Part shown: in pieces, positions 28,589 through 37,943 of the stretch
How positions within the stretch are numbered: position 1 is the first letter of the stretch
Layout: every line of letters starts with the position of its first letter
Assembly (NCBI RefSeq): GCF_003626635.1
Contig: NZ_RAZT01000016.1
Span: 87,701 to 151,700, forward strand
Source: Micromonospora musae
Lineage (GTDB): Bacteria > Actinomycetota > Actinomycetes > Mycobacteriales > Micromonosporaceae
DNA length: 64,000 bases
Reading direction: 5' to 3'
The notes under the pieces: generated by a model
Databases searched by the model: none
Told to the model about the DNA's origin: nothing
Seen by the model: only the letters and a program-made list of their open reading frames with translations
Position numbers and translations under genes: made by a program

Positions 28589-29821
28589 TTGTCCACTACA
28601 GGTAAGCAACTGCGGGTCGGCATGGTCGGCTACGCGTTCATGGGTGCCGCGCACTCGCAGGCGTGGCGCACCGTGAACCGGGTGTACGACCTGCCGGCGC
28701 GGGCCCGGATGGCGTTGATCTGCGGCCGGGACTCCGGGAAGGTGGCCGAGGCCGCCGACCGGCTCGGTTGGGAGGCGTACACCACCGACTGGCGTGACCT
28801 GGTCAACCGGGACGACATCGACGTCGTCGACGTCTGCACCCCGGGCGACAGCCACGCCGAGATCGCACTCGCCGCGTTGGCCGCCGGCAAGCACGTACTG
28901 TGCGAGAAGCCGCTGGCCAACACAGTGCAGGAGGCGCGGGAGATGGCCGCTGCGGCGGCCACCGCCCAGGCCTCCGGTGTGCGGTCGATGTGTGGATTCA
29001 ACTACCGCCGGGTGCCCGCGGTCACGATGATGCGCCAGTTGGTCGCCGACGGACGGCTCGGAGTGATCCGGCACGTCCGGGCGGTGTACCTGCAGGACTG
29101 GATCGTGGACCCGCAGTTCCCGCTGGTCTGGCGGCTGCAGAAGGACAGGGCTGGGTCCGGTGCGCTCGGCGACATCGGCGCGCACATCGTCGACCTGACC
29201 CAGTACGTGACCGGCCAGCGGATCACGGGGGTGAGTGCCGTGACCGAGACGTTCGTCAAGGAGCGGCCGCTCTCCGCCGAATCGAGTGGGCTGGCCGCCT
29301 CCGCGAACGGCGGTGACGGTCAGGTCGTCGACGGGGCCGGCCCGGCCACCGGTCCGGTGACGGTGGACGACGCCGCGCTCTTCGTGGCCCGGCTCGACGG
29401 CGGCGCGCTCGCCACGTACGAGGCGAGCCGCTTCGCCACCGGGCGCAAGAACGCCCTGCGGGTGGAGATCAACGGTTCGCTGGGGAGCGTGGTGTTCGAT
29501 CTGGAGCGCCTCAACGAGCTGGAGTTCTACGACGCGACGCGGCCGACGGCCGAGCAGGGCTTCAGCCGCATCCTGGTGACCGAGGGCGAGCACCCGTACA
29601 TGTCGGCCTGGTGGCCGCCGGGGCACATCATCGGCTACGAGCACTCGTTCACGCACCAGATGCGCGACTTCATCGAGGCGATCGCCACCGGTGCGGATCC
29701 GGCTCCCTCCTTCGCCGACGCGTTGCAGGTCCAGCTGGTGCTGGACGCGGTGGCCCGTTCGGCGGAGCTGGGCTCGTCGTGGACGGAGGTGGAACCCGCG
29801 CTCACCGCGGTGGCCGTCTGA
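28589..29821 (+). CDS. Gfo/Idh/MocA-family oxidoreductase
   Basis: 410 residues from TTG 28589 with GGGGGGA 8 nt upstream. The Rossmann NAD(P)-binding part has VGMVGYAFMGAAHSQAW and the family EKP motif (CEKPLANTVQEA, about residues 108-119). The C-terminal alpha/beta domain contains GDIGAHIVDLTQYV, whose Asp and His belong to the usual catalytic set. A hydrophilic Gly/Ser-rich insertion near residues 230-250 is unusual. It probably oxidises or reduces the sugar or cyclitol imported by the adjacent ABC system. A strong terminator follows. Confidence 0.93.
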   Translation: MSTTGKQLRVGMVGYAFMGAAHSQAWRTVNRVYDLPARARMALICGRDSGKVAEAADRLGWEAYTTDWRDLVNRDDIDVVDVCTPGDSHAEIALAALAAGKHVLCEKPLANTVQEAREMAAAAATAQASGVRSMCGFNYRRVPAVTMMRQLVADGRLGVIRHVRAVYLQDWIVDPQFPLVWRLQKDRAGSGALGDIGAHIVDLTQYVTGQRITGVSAVTETFVKERPLSAESSGLAASANGGDGQVVDGAGPATGPVTVDDAALFVARLDGGALATYEASRFATGRKNALRVEINGSLGSVVFDLERLNELEFYDATRPTAEQGFSRILVTEGEHPYMSAWWPPGHIIGYEHSFTHQMRDFIEAIATGADPAPSFADALQVQLVLDAVARSAELGSSWTEVEPALTAVAV

Positions 29822-29827
29822 TCCGAT

Positions 29828-29858
29828 CCGGTCCGGCCGGGCAGCCCGGCCGGACCGG
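29828..29858 (+). terminator. terminator after the sugar-uptake operon
   Basis: Perfect 14-bp stem (29828-29841 with 29845-29858) with a 3-nt loop, six bases after the oxidoreductase stop. Confidence 0.8.
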
Positions 29859-29859
29859 C

Positions 29860-30432
29860 CCCCGATTCGCCCGCGGTGGCGGCGTCGCCGTCCCGCCCGA
29901 TCAGTACCTCCGTTCCGACCGGCGAGGGCCGGCCGCGGTTGCGCCCCGCGGCCGGGACGAGGTCGAGACCGGAGGGAGTGCGCCCGGGCCCGTGCCCGGT
30001 GGGCACACGCAGGACGGCTCTCCGGTGCGGCCGGACCGGGATTCCCCGGCCACACCGGAGGGCCGCCACCACCGTCGACGATCCGGAGGAGCAGATGGCA
30101 CGTCCACCTCTTGTGAGACCGTCACCGACCGTTCCCGCCGGCCCGCGGTGAACCTGCACCACTGAGACGTCCGGCCGGGGCGGTGGGCCACCGCCCCGAC
30201 GCGGATGCGGGGGAGGCAGGGTCGAGACGCCGACCGACCCTGCCTGCCAGCCTCGTCCGTCCGCACCCGAACCGGGGGTCGGCCGGTGTCGTCGCCGCCG
30301 ACTTCGACGCCGGACCGTCCCGGCGGACGGGCGGACGGGGCCCATCCGCTCGAACCCATAGTTTTCCGAAGCAACTTCTGATATCAATGTAATTCGATGC
30401 ACAACGGTCCTCCTGATCGGGGAAGGAGCGCC
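29860..30432. promoter_or_regulatory. long intergenic region with the ebo-like operon promoter
   Basis: About 570 bases without a convincing gene; short open frames here have Arg/Pro-rich translations typical of GC-rich noise. The right end (30355-30400) is clearly AT-richer and is the likely promoter. It contains a short inverted repeat GAAGcaaCTTC (from about 30370) and TATCAA/TAATTC hexamers. GGAAGGAG (30421-30428) is the ribosome site of the next gene. Confidence 0.45.
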
Positions 30433-31599
30433 ATGCGTACGGGTGTCTGGCTGGTGGGAGCGCGCGGTTCGGTCGCGACCACGAGCATCGTCGGAGGGCT
30501 CGCTCTGCGAGCCGGCCTCGCCGGGCCGACCGGCTGCGTCACCGAACTTCCCGAGCTGCGCGGGCCTGCCCTTCCTGCCTTCGCCGACCTGGTCTACGGG
30601 GGCCACGACGTGGTCACCACGCCGCTGTGCAAGCGGGCCGAGGCGCTCGCCGCCGCCGGCGTGCTGCCCGGCCGGCTGGTCGCCGCGCTCCCTGACGAAC
30701 TGGCCGCGGTCGAGGAGGAGCTGCGCCCCGCCCCCACCGGCGCCACCCAGGCGGTGCGGGCGGTCGCCGCCGCCCGGGACCTGATCGGCTTCCGCGACCG
30801 GCACCAGCTGGACCGCGTCGTCGTGGTCAACGTCTCGGCCACCGAGCCGCCCGCCCACCCCCATCCCGGGCACGCCGACCCGACCGCGCTGCGGGCCGCG
30901 CTGACCGGCCCACAGGAGGTGCTGCCGGCCAGCTCCCTCTACGCGTACGCGGCCCTGGAGGCCGGTTGTGCGTACGTCGACTTCACTCCGTCGACCGGGG
31001 CGCGGCTGCCCGCCCTGCACACGCTGGCGGTCGAACGTGGACTGCCGTACGCCGGGCACGACGGCAAGACGGGGGAGACCCTGGTCAAGTCGGTGCTCGC
31101 CCCGATGTTCGCGATGCGGCACCTGCGGGTGCGCTCCTGGTCCGGGCTGAACCTGCTCGGCGGCGGCGACGGCGCGAACCTCGTCGATCCGGGTGCCAAC
31201 GCCGCGAAGGTGGAGAGCAAGCAGCGCGTGCTCGGCGAGACGCTGGGCTACGTGCCGCAGGGCGAGACCCGGATCGACTTCGTGGAGGAGTTGGGGGACT
31301 TCAAGACCGCCTGGGATCTGATCACCTTCTCCGGGTTCCTCGACACCCGGATGCGGATGGAGTTCACCTGGCACGGCTGCGACTCCGCGCTCGCCGCGCC
31401 GCTCGTGCTCGACCTGGCCCGGCTCACCGCGGCCGCGCACGCCGCCGGAGAGGTCGGCCCGCTGACCGAGTTGGGCTTCTTCTTCAAGGACCCGCTCGGC
31501 TCGCCGTCCCACTCGCTCGCCGAGCAGTGGGGCCGGCTCGTGAACTTCACGCGGGGCCTGCACGCCGGGCACGGGGGCAGCGATGAGCACGCTGGCTGA
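30433..31599 (+). CDS. inositol-3-phosphate synthase family protein
   Basis: 388 residues, ATG 30433 with GGAAGGAG 4 nt upstream. It belongs to the NAD-dependent cyclase family that turns glucose 6-phosphate into myo-inositol 3-phosphate. Visible motifs are WLVGARGSVATTSIVGG (dinucleotide binding), YAGHDGKTGETLVKSVL, and GGGDGANLVDPGANAAKVESK (active-site lysine region). It opens an eight-gene operon. A housekeeping copy for inositol lipids and mycothiol normally lies elsewhere, so this paralogue may supply a cyclitol for the operon's product. Exact product is not proven. Confidence 0.9.
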   Translation: MRTGVWLVGARGSVATTSIVGGLALRAGLAGPTGCVTELPELRGPALPAFADLVYGGHDVVTTPLCKRAEALAAAGVLPGRLVAALPDELAAVEEELRPAPTGATQAVRAVAAARDLIGFRDRHQLDRVVVVNVSATEPPAHPHPGHADPTALRAALTGPQEVLPASSLYAYAALEAGCAYVDFTPSTGARLPALHTLAVERGLPYAGHDGKTGETLVKSVLAPMFAMRHLRVRSWSGLNLLGGGDGANLVDPGANAAKVESKQRVLGETLGYVPQGETRIDFVEELGDFKTAWDLITFSGFLDTRMRMEFTWHGCDSALAAPLVLDLARLTAAAHAAGEVGPLTELGFFFKDPLGSPSHSLAEQWGRLVNFTRGLHAGHGGSDEHAG

Positions 31600-32593
31600 C
31601 CTGGCCGAGCTGGTCCGCGCACCGGCCGCGCTCTCGGTACCCGGGGACGTCGTCGCCGGGGCCGCCGCGGCCGGAACGCTCGACCGGCGTACGCCCGCGC
31701 TGGCCGGCGCGTCGGTGCTGCTCTACTGGGCCGGAATGGCCGCCAACGACTGGGCGGACCGGGGGCTGGACGCCGTCGAGCGACCGGAGCGTCCCATCCC
31801 CAGCGGCCGGATCCGGCCGGGCGCCGCGGTCGGCCTCGCCGCCGGCCTCACCGCCGCCGGGGTGGCCCTGGCCACCGCGGCCGGGGGCCGACGCGCCGCC
31901 GCGATCGCGGTGCCGCTCGCCGCCACCGTCTGGGGATACGACCTGCGCGCGAAGAACACCGCGGCCGGTCCGGCCGTGATGGCCGCCTGCCGAGGGCTGG
32001 ACGTGCTGCTCGGCGCGAGCGGCGGTCGGCTGACCCGCGCGATGCCGGCGGCGCTCACCGTCGCCGCGCACACCTGGACGGTCACCGCGCTCTCCCGTCG
32101 GGAGGTCAGCGGCGCCGACCCGGCCCTGCCGATCGGCACCCTCGCCGGCACCGCGGTGGTGGCGGCGGCCGCCGCCAGGGCGTCCCGGCGCACCCTCGAC
32201 CGCGATCCGCTCGGCCGTGACCGGCGAGCCGGTGACGGCACCGGGCCGGATTCCGCCGCGCCGCACCGGAACGGACGGCCGTCCACCCTGCTCGGTCGTG
32301 GCCGCAGCCGGCGCGGGGCCGCAACCGGTGAGCCGCGGGGCGGGACGCTCGCCGCCCTGGTGCCGGCGGCGCTCGCCGCCTGGTACGCCGTCGGTTACGG
32401 CACCGCGCAGGCCCGGGTGGTGGCCGAGCCCAGCGCCGGTCGGGTCCGGGCTGCGGTCGGGGCGGGGATCACCGGACTGCCCGCGCTCCAGGGCGCGCTC
32501 ACCGCACGTGGCGGGGCCGGCCTGCTCGGCCTGGTGGTCGCCGCCGCGGCGCCGCTCGGGCGGCGGCTGGCCCGGAAGGTCTCGCCGACATGA
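31583..32593 (+). CDS. UbiA-superfamily prenyltransferase (EboC-like)
   Basis: 336 residues; ATG 31583 lies 17 bases inside the preceding gene. It is an integral membrane aromatic/cyclitol prenyltransferase. The first Asp motif is NDWADRGLD (Asn55, Asp56, Asp59, Asp63), which binds Mg-diphosphate, followed by ERPERPIPSGR. A second conserved patch is WGYDLRAKNT. About eight hydrophobic segments are broken by a long basic hydrophilic insert near residues 205-255. The operon's own polyprenyl diphosphate synthase probably supplies the donor. Acceptor unknown. Confidence 0.9.
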   Translation: MSTLADLAELVRAPAALSVPGDVVAGAAAAGTLDRRTPALAGASVLLYWAGMAANDWADRGLDAVERPERPIPSGRIRPGAAVGLAAGLTAAGVALATAAGGRRAAAIAVPLAATVWGYDLRAKNTAAGPAVMAACRGLDVLLGASGGRLTRAMPAALTVAAHTWTVTALSRREVSGADPALPIGTLAGTAVVAAAAARASRRTLDRDPLGRDRRAGDGTGPDSAAPHRNGRPSTLLGRGRSRRGAATGEPRGGTLAALVPAALAAWYAVGYGTAQARVVAEPSAGRVRAAVGAGITGLPALQGALTARGGAGLLGLVVAAAAPLGRRLARKVSPT

Positions 32594-33621
32594 GCGCCGT
32601 GCCGACCGCTCCGGCGCCCGGCCCGGGCCCTGCCACCGAACGCCCCGTGGATGCGGGCCCCCGCTTCGGGTACGGCACGAACGGCTTCGCCAACCACCGC
32701 CTCGACGACGCGCTCGCCGTCCTCGCCGACCTGGGATACCAAGGGGTGGCGCTCACCCTCGACCACGACCACCTCGACCCGTTCGCACCGGGGCTGCCGC
32801 ACCGGGTCGCCGCGCTCCGGCGGCGGTTGGACGCCCTCGGCCTCGGCGTGATGATCGAGACGGGTGCGCGTTACCTGCTCGATCCGTGGCACAAGCACGC
32901 GCCGACGCTGCTGCACGACGACCCGACCCGCCGCGTCGAGTTCCTGCGCCGGGCCGTCCGGATCGGCGCGGACCTCGGCGCCGAGGCGGTGTCGTTCTGG
33001 GCCGGCGTACGCCCCGAGGCCGTTGCGCCCCGGGCCGCCTGGGACCGGCTGGTCGCCGGCTGCGCGACGGTGGTCGACGCGGCCGACCGGGCGGGCGTGC
33101 TGCTGGGTTTCGAGCCGGAGCCGGGCATGCTGGTCGAGGACATCGCCGGCTGGCGACGGCTGCGCGCCGCGCTCGACGCAGCGCCCTGCTTCGGCATCAC
33201 CCTCGACATCGGGCACTGCCGTTGCCTCGAGCCCCAGCCGGTGGACCGCTGCGTCCGCGACGTCGCCGAGCACCTGGTCAACGTGCAGATCGACGACATG
33301 CGCCGTGGGGTGCACGAGCACCTCGAGTTCGGCGAGGGTGAGATCGACTTCCCGCCGGTGCTGCGGGCGCTGACCGATGCCGGCTATCGCGGTCTCGTCG
33401 CCGTCGAGTTGCCCCGGCACTCGCACGCCGCGCCCGCCGTCGCCGCGCGTTCGCTGGAGTTCCTGCGCGCCGCCGCGGCCCGGGCGCGCACGCTGCCGGC
33501 CGAGGCGGACCCGCCCGGTCCGTCCCCGGCCGTGCCCACCCCGGCCGGCCCGGTCGCGGCCGTACCCAGCTCTGCACCCACCGACGTGTCGTCGACCGGA
33601 ACGGCCCCGGTGCGTATGTAG
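32590..33621 (+). CDS. sugar phosphate isomerase/epimerase-like TIM-barrel protein
   Basis: 343 residues, ATGA overlap with the prenyltransferase gene. It has an AP-endonuclease-2/xylose-isomerase-like barrel with candidate metal ligands in FEPEPG, LDIGHC, VQIDDMRRGVHEH and VELPRH. The N-terminal about 25 and C-terminal about 45 residues are Pro/Ala-rich and probably disordered. Motifs GFEPEPGxLVE and D-x-x-H are shared with the EboE-like protein encoded three genes later, so the two look paralogous. It probably rearranges a sugar or cyclitol intermediate. Confidence 0.88.
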   Translation: MSAVPTAPAPGPGPATERPVDAGPRFGYGTNGFANHRLDDALAVLADLGYQGVALTLDHDHLDPFAPGLPHRVAALRRRLDALGLGVMIETGARYLLDPWHKHAPTLLHDDPTRRVEFLRRAVRIGADLGAEAVSFWAGVRPEAVAPRAAWDRLVAGCATVVDAADRAGVLLGFEPEPGMLVEDIAGWRRLRAALDAAPCFGITLDIGHCRCLEPQPVDRCVRDVAEHLVNVQIDDMRRGVHEHLEFGEGEIDFPPVLRALTDAGYRGLVAVELPRHSHAAPAVAARSLEFLRAAAARARTLPAEADPPGPSPAVPTPAGPVAAVPSSAPTDVSSTGTAPVRM

Positions 33622-33815
33622 GTGCAGAGCAGAGGGGGTCCGAGGCGTCCCCACGCCGGCAGCACGATCGCGGCGCGGCCGACGGCTCTCCGGTCGCAGC
33701 ACGGCGAGCGGGCCACGGCAACCGCCGCGGCCTGCGGCCGGAAGGGGCGACGCCCGGGCACCCACGGCGATACCGCGCAGGCTCCGGCTCCGGAGCGGCG
33801 CCGAGGGGAGGCACG

Positions 33816-34436
33816 ATGACAGCGGATCATCTCCGGGTGGCCCTGGGGGGCGTACCCGACCCGGACTGGCTGGACGAGGCGCTGCGGCAGGTGGCGGCCG
33901 ACCCGGCCACGATCACCCGGTTCTTCCCGGCCGCCGGCCGGCGCTGCGGTCGGGAAGCCCTGCCCGACGCGCCCGGCTGGACCGCCGACGAGGCCGCCCG
34001 CGCGCTGCTGCTCACCGCCCTGCCCACCGACCACGCCGGGTACGCCGACGCCCTCTACCGGCGCGGTGACGCGGCCGAGAAGCGGGCGGTGCTCAAGGCG
34101 CTGCCGCTGCTGCCGATCGGTGCGGCGGGGGTGCCCCTGCTGCACGACGCGATCCGCACCAACGACACCCGGCTGGTCGCCGCCGCGCTCGGCCCGTACG
34201 CCCGGCACCTCGACGCCGCCGCGTGGCGGCAGGCGGTGCTGAAGTGCGTCTTCACCGGGGTGCCGCTCGCCGTCGTGGCCGACCTCGACAGCCGCGCCGA
34301 CGGCGAGCTCGCCGTGATGCTCGGCGGTCTCGCCGACGAACGGCACGCGGCCGGGCGGGACATGCCCGCCGACGCCACCGACCTGCTCGACCGGCTCACC
34401 GCCGGCTCCGGCCGACCCACCGCCCGGGAGGCGTGA
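33816..34436 (+). CDS. EboA-like protein
   Basis: 206 residues, ATG 33816 with GGGGAGG 5-6 nt upstream. It is mostly helical and soluble, with a tandem-helix (HEAT-like) look. The stretch LYRRGDAAEKRAVLKALPLLP followed by LLHDAIRTNDTRLVAAALGPYARH and WRQAVLKCVFTGVPL resembles EboA-domain proteins of ebo clusters, where it is a conserved marker of unknown chemistry. Identification rests on the motif and on the EboB/C/E/F-like neighbours. Its stop overlaps the next start (TGATG). Confidence 0.82.
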   Translation: MTADHLRVALGGVPDPDWLDEALRQVAADPATITRFFPAAGRRCGREALPDAPGWTADEAARALLLTALPTDHAGYADALYRRGDAAEKRAVLKALPLLPIGAAGVPLLHDAIRTNDTRLVAAALGPYARHLDAAAWRQAVLKCVFTGVPLAVVADLDSRADGELAVMLGGLADERHAAGRDMPADATDLLDRLTAGSGRPTAREA

Positions 34437-35293
34437 TGCGCATCTTCGACCCGCACATCCACATGACCTCGCGCACCACCGACGACTACGAGCGGATGGC
34501 CGCGGCCGGCGTCCGGGCGGTGGTGGAGCCGGCGTTCTGGCTCGGGCAGCCGCGCACCGGCCCCGCCTCCTTCACCGACTACTTCGACTCGCTGATCGGC
34601 TGGGAGCCGTTCCGGGCCGGGCAGTTCGGCGTGCGGCACCACGCCACGATCGCGCTGAACCCGAAGGAGGCGAACGATCCGCGCTGCCGCCCGGTGCTCG
34701 AGCTGCTCCCTGACTACCTGGAGAAGGACGGCGTGGTGGCGGTCGGCGAGATCGGGTACGACTCGATGACCCCGGAGGAGGACGAGGTGTTCGCCGCACA
34801 GCTGGCGCTCGCCGTGGCGCACGAGCTGCCGGCGCTGGTGCACACCCCGCACCGGGACAAGGCCCGGGGCGTGGAGCGCAGCCTCGCGGTGGTCCGCGAA
34901 TCCGGCATCGAGCCCGGCCGGGTGGTGCTCGACCACCTCAACGAGGTGACCGTGCCACTGGCCCGGGACTCCGGCTGCTGGCTCGGCTTCTCCATCTACC
35001 CGGACACGAAGATGTCACCACCGCGGATGGTGGAGATCCTGCGGGAGCACGGCACCGAGCGGATGCTGGTCAACTCGGCGGCCGACTGGGGCCGGTCGGA
35101 CCCGCTGCTCACCCGGGCCACCGGCGAGGCGATGCTGGCGGCCGGATTCAGCGACGACGACGTCGACCGGGTGCTGTGGCGCAACCCGGTGGAGTTCTAC
35201 GGCCAGTCCAAACGGCTCGACCTGGACCCCGCCGACCTCGCTGCGCCGAGCGCCACCTTCGCCGGTAACTCGATCCTGCGCGGGGGGAGCTGA
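34436..35293 (+). CDS. TatD-family metal-dependent hydrolase (EboB-like)
   Basis: 285 residues, start sharing one base with the EboA stop. It is an amidohydrolase/TatD-like TIM barrel. Metal ligands are suggested by His7 and His9 (FDPHIHM), Glu in VVAVGEIGYD, His in LVHTPHR and LDHLNE, and Asp in NSAADWGRSDP. Unlike DNA-processing TatD proteins it is encoded inside a biosynthetic-type operon, as EboB is. Substrate unknown. Confidence 0.88.
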   Translation: MRIFDPHIHMTSRTTDDYERMAAAGVRAVVEPAFWLGQPRTGPASFTDYFDSLIGWEPFRAGQFGVRHHATIALNPKEANDPRCRPVLELLPDYLEKDGVVAVGEIGYDSMTPEEDEVFAAQLALAVAHELPALVHTPHRDKARGVERSLAVVRESGIEPGRVVLDHLNEVTVPLARDSGCWLGFSIYPDTKMSPPRMVEILREHGTERMLVNSAADWGRSDPLLTRATGEAMLAAGFSDDDVDRVLWRNPVEFYGQSKRLDLDPADLAAPSATFAGNSILRGGS

Positions 35294-36540
35294 TGCGGCT
35301 GCGACACACGTCCGGTGAGCTCGTCCACCTCGGCTACTGCACCAACGTGCACCCCGCCGAGGACCTCGCCGGCATCCTCGCGCAACTCGACACCTACGCC
35401 CTGCCGGTCCGACAGGAGCTCGACTCCGACCTGCTCGGCCTGGGGCTCTGGCTGGCCGCCCCGGTCGCCGCCGAGCTGGCCGCCGAGCCGGCCGCCCGCC
35501 GCCGGCTGCGGGCCGAGCTGACCGCGCGGGGCCTGGAGGTGGTCACCCTCAACGGCTTCCCGTACGCGGCCTTCCAGGCCCCGGTGGTCAAGGGTGACGT
35601 CTACCACCCGGACTGGACCACCCCGCAGCGGCTCGCCTACACGCTGAACCTGGCGCGGATCCTCGCCGATCTGCTCCCCGACGACGCGGCCCGGGGCTCC
35701 ATCTCCACCCTGCCGCTGGCGTGGCGCTCGCCGTGGGACGCCGACCAGGCCGGGGCGGCCCGGGAACGGTTGGACCAGCTCGCCGCCGGGCTGGCCGAGG
35801 TGGAGCGGGAGACCGGCCGGCGGATCCGGGTCGGGTTCGAACCGGAGCCCGGCTGTCTGGTGGAGAGCACGAGCCAGGCCGCTGCCCTGCTGTCCGCGAT
35901 GGACACCGAGCGGCTCGGCGTCTGCGTCGACCTCGCGCACCTCGCCTGTGCCTGGGAGGAGCCGGCTGCGGCGCTGGCCCGGTTGCGGGCGGCCGGCCTG
36001 CCGGTGGTGAAGGTGCAGGTGTCGGCCGCGTTGGAGACGACCGATCCGGTCGGCTCGGCCGAGGCGCTGCGGCGCTGGGTGGAGCCGCGCTTCCTGCACC
36101 AGACCCGGGCCGACGGCTGCGCGGGCGGCCACGACCCGGCCGATCCGGCGTACGCGGCGGACGACCTCGACGCCGCGCTCGACGCGCGGCTGCCGGGGCG
36201 GTGGCGGGTGCACTACCACGTGCCGCTGCACGCGCCGCCCGAGGCGCCGCTGGAGTCCACCGTCGGCGTGCTGCGCGCCGCCCTCGCCGAGCTCTTCACC
36301 GGCCCGGACGCGGGCTGCGACCACCTCGACGTGGAGACGTACACCTGGGGGGTGCTGCCGCAGGCGCGGCGCCCCCGCACCGACGCGGAGCTGGCCTCGG
36401 GGATCGCCGCCGAGCTCGCCTTCGCGCGGGCCGAGCTGACCGCGCTCGGCCTCGTGCCCGTCGACCGGTCGGGTCCGGCGGGAGTTCTGGATCAGGGATC
36501 GCCGCGCGGCGGCGTCGAGCGGAGCGAGGTGCCGGCATGA
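35293..36540 (+). CDS. metabolite traffic protein EboE-like TIM-barrel protein
   Basis: 415 residues, start sharing one base with the EboB stop. It is a xylose-isomerase-like barrel with LGYCTNVHPAEDL at the N-terminus and LNGFPYAAFQAPVVKGDVYHPDW, both typical of EboE. Candidate metal/active residues are in GFEPEPGCLVES, VCVDLAHLACAWE, KVQVSAALE and HYHVPLH. In cyanobacteria ebo genes are needed to move the scytonemin precursor to the periplasm; the biochemical action of EboE is not known. Confidence 0.88.
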   Translation: MRLRHTSGELVHLGYCTNVHPAEDLAGILAQLDTYALPVRQELDSDLLGLGLWLAAPVAAELAAEPAARRRLRAELTARGLEVVTLNGFPYAAFQAPVVKGDVYHPDWTTPQRLAYTLNLARILADLLPDDAARGSISTLPLAWRSPWDADQAGAARERLDQLAAGLAEVERETGRRIRVGFEPEPGCLVESTSQAAALLSAMDTERLGVCVDLAHLACAWEEPAAALARLRAAGLPVVKVQVSAALETTDPVGSAEALRRWVEPRFLHQTRADGCAGGHDPADPAYAADDLDAALDARLPGRWRVHYHVPLHAPPEAPLESTVGVLRAALAELFTGPDAGCDHLDVETYTWGVLPQARRPRTDAELASGIAAELAFARAELTALGLVPVDRSGPAGVLDQGSPRGGVERSEVPA

Positions 36541-37943
36541 GTCGTCGTCTGGTCGTGCTGGACGTGGTGGGGCTGACCCCCCGGCTGCTGGCGCACATGC
36601 CGCGGCTGCGGGCCGTCGCCGAGCGGGGCTTCCAGGCGGAGCTGGGCACCGTGCTGCCCGCGGTGACCTGCTCGGTGCAGTCCACCTTCCTGACCGGGGA
36701 GCCGCCCGCGGGGCACGGCGTCGTGGGCAACGGCTGGTACTTCCGGGAGCTCGGCGAGGTGCTGCTCTGGCGGCAGCACAACGCCCTCGTGGGCGGGGAG
36801 AAGCTCTGGCAGGCGGCCCGGCGGGTCGAGCCCGGCTACACGGTGGCCAACGTCTGCTGGTGGTACGCGATGGGCGCGGACGTCGACTGGACGGTCACGC
36901 CACGGCCGATCTACCACGCGGACGGGCGCAAGGACCCGGACTGCTACACCGACCCGCCGCAGCTGCACGAGGCGCTCACCGGGCGGCTCGGCACCTTCCC
37001 GCTCTTCAGCTACTGGGGGCCGGGCGCCGGGCTGGCCTCCTCCGCCTGGATCTGCCGGGCGGCCGAGCAGATCCTCGCCGACCAGGCGCCGGATCTGACC
37101 CTGGTCTACGTGCCGCACCTCGACTACGACCTGCAGCGGCACGGCCCCTCCTCGCCGCAGGCGGCGGCCGCGGCGGCGGAGCTGGACGGGGTGCTCGGCC
37201 CGCTGCTCGACGCCGCGCAGGCCCGGGACGCGACGGTGGTGGTGCTCTCGGAGTACGGCATCACCGATGTGTCCCGCCCGGTGGACGTCAACCGGCTGCT
37301 GCGGGCCGAGGGGCTGCTGCGGGTGCACACCCAGGCCGGCATGGAGTACCTGGACCCGTGGACGTCGCGGGCGTTCGCGGTCGCCGACCACCAGGTCGCG
37401 CACGTCTACGTGCGGGACCCGGCGGACGTGCCGGCGGTGGCGAAGCTCTGCGCCGGCCTGCCCGGGGTGGCGGAGGTGCTGGAGGCCGAGGGGAAGGCCG
37501 CGTACGGGCTGGACCACCCGCGCGCCGGCGAGTTGGTGCTGGTGGCGGAGCCGGACGCCTGGTTCACCTACTACTACTGGCTGGACGACGACCGGGCACC
37601 GGACTTCGCCCGGCTCGTGGAGATCCACCGTAAGCCCGGGTACGACCCGGCCGAGCTCTTCTTCGACCCGGCCGCCCCGGCGGCGGCGAAGCGCCGGGCG
37701 GCCGTGGCCCTGGCCCGTAAGAAGCTCGGCATGCGCTACCTGATGAGCGTGGTCGGGCTGGACGCGGGCGCGCGGGCGGTACGTGGTTCGCACGGGCGGC
37801 TGCCGGCTGACCCGGCGGACGGGCCGGTGCTGCTCTGCTCGGACCCGAGCGCGACCCGGGAGCGTCTCGCGGCGACGGATGTGAAGTCGCTGCTGCTGGA
37901 GCTCGCCGGGCTGGGCGGGGCCACGAAGGGGGACACCCGGTGA
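36537..37943 (+). CDS. alkaline-phosphatase-superfamily enzyme (EboF-like)
   Basis: 468 residues, ATGA overlap. It resembles nucleotide pyrophosphatase/phosphodiesterases: metal Asp in VLDVVGLTPRLL, nucleophile region AVTCSVQSTFLTGEPPAGHGVVGNGWY (split by the family pattern), metal site VPHLDYDLQRHGP, and SEYGI where most relatives have SDHG. There is no signal peptide, so it is cytosolic. It probably cleaves a phosphate mono- or diester from the pathway intermediate or recycles diphosphate-linked material. The E-Y-G variation is worth noting. Confidence 0.87.
   Translation: MSRRLVVLDVVGLTPRLLAHMPRLRAVAERGFQAELGTVLPAVTCSVQSTFLTGEPPAGHGVVGNGWYFRELGEVLLWRQHNALVGGEKLWQAARRVEPGYTVANVCWWYAMGADVDWTVTPRPIYHADGRKDPDCYTDPPQLHEALTGRLGTFPLFSYWGPGAGLASSAWICRAAEQILADQAPDLTLVYVPHLDYDLQRHGPSSPQAAAAAAELDGVLGPLLDAAQARDATVVVLSEYGITDVSRPVDVNRLLRAEGLLRVHTQAGMEYLDPWTSRAFAVADHQVAHVYVRDPADVPAVAKLCAGLPGVAEVLEAEGKAAYGLDHPRAGELVLVAEPDAWFTYYYWLDDDRAPDFARLVEIHRKPGYDPAELFFDPAAPAAAKRRAAVALARKKLGMRYLMSVVGLDAGARAVRGSHGRLPADPADGPVLLCSDPSATRERLAATDVKSLLLELAGLGGATKGDTR

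Noticed and set aside
27155..30055. 966-codon minus-strand open frame
   Set aside because: Antisense to the binding protein and oxidoreductase genes; Arg/Gly/Val/Asp-rich with no domain.
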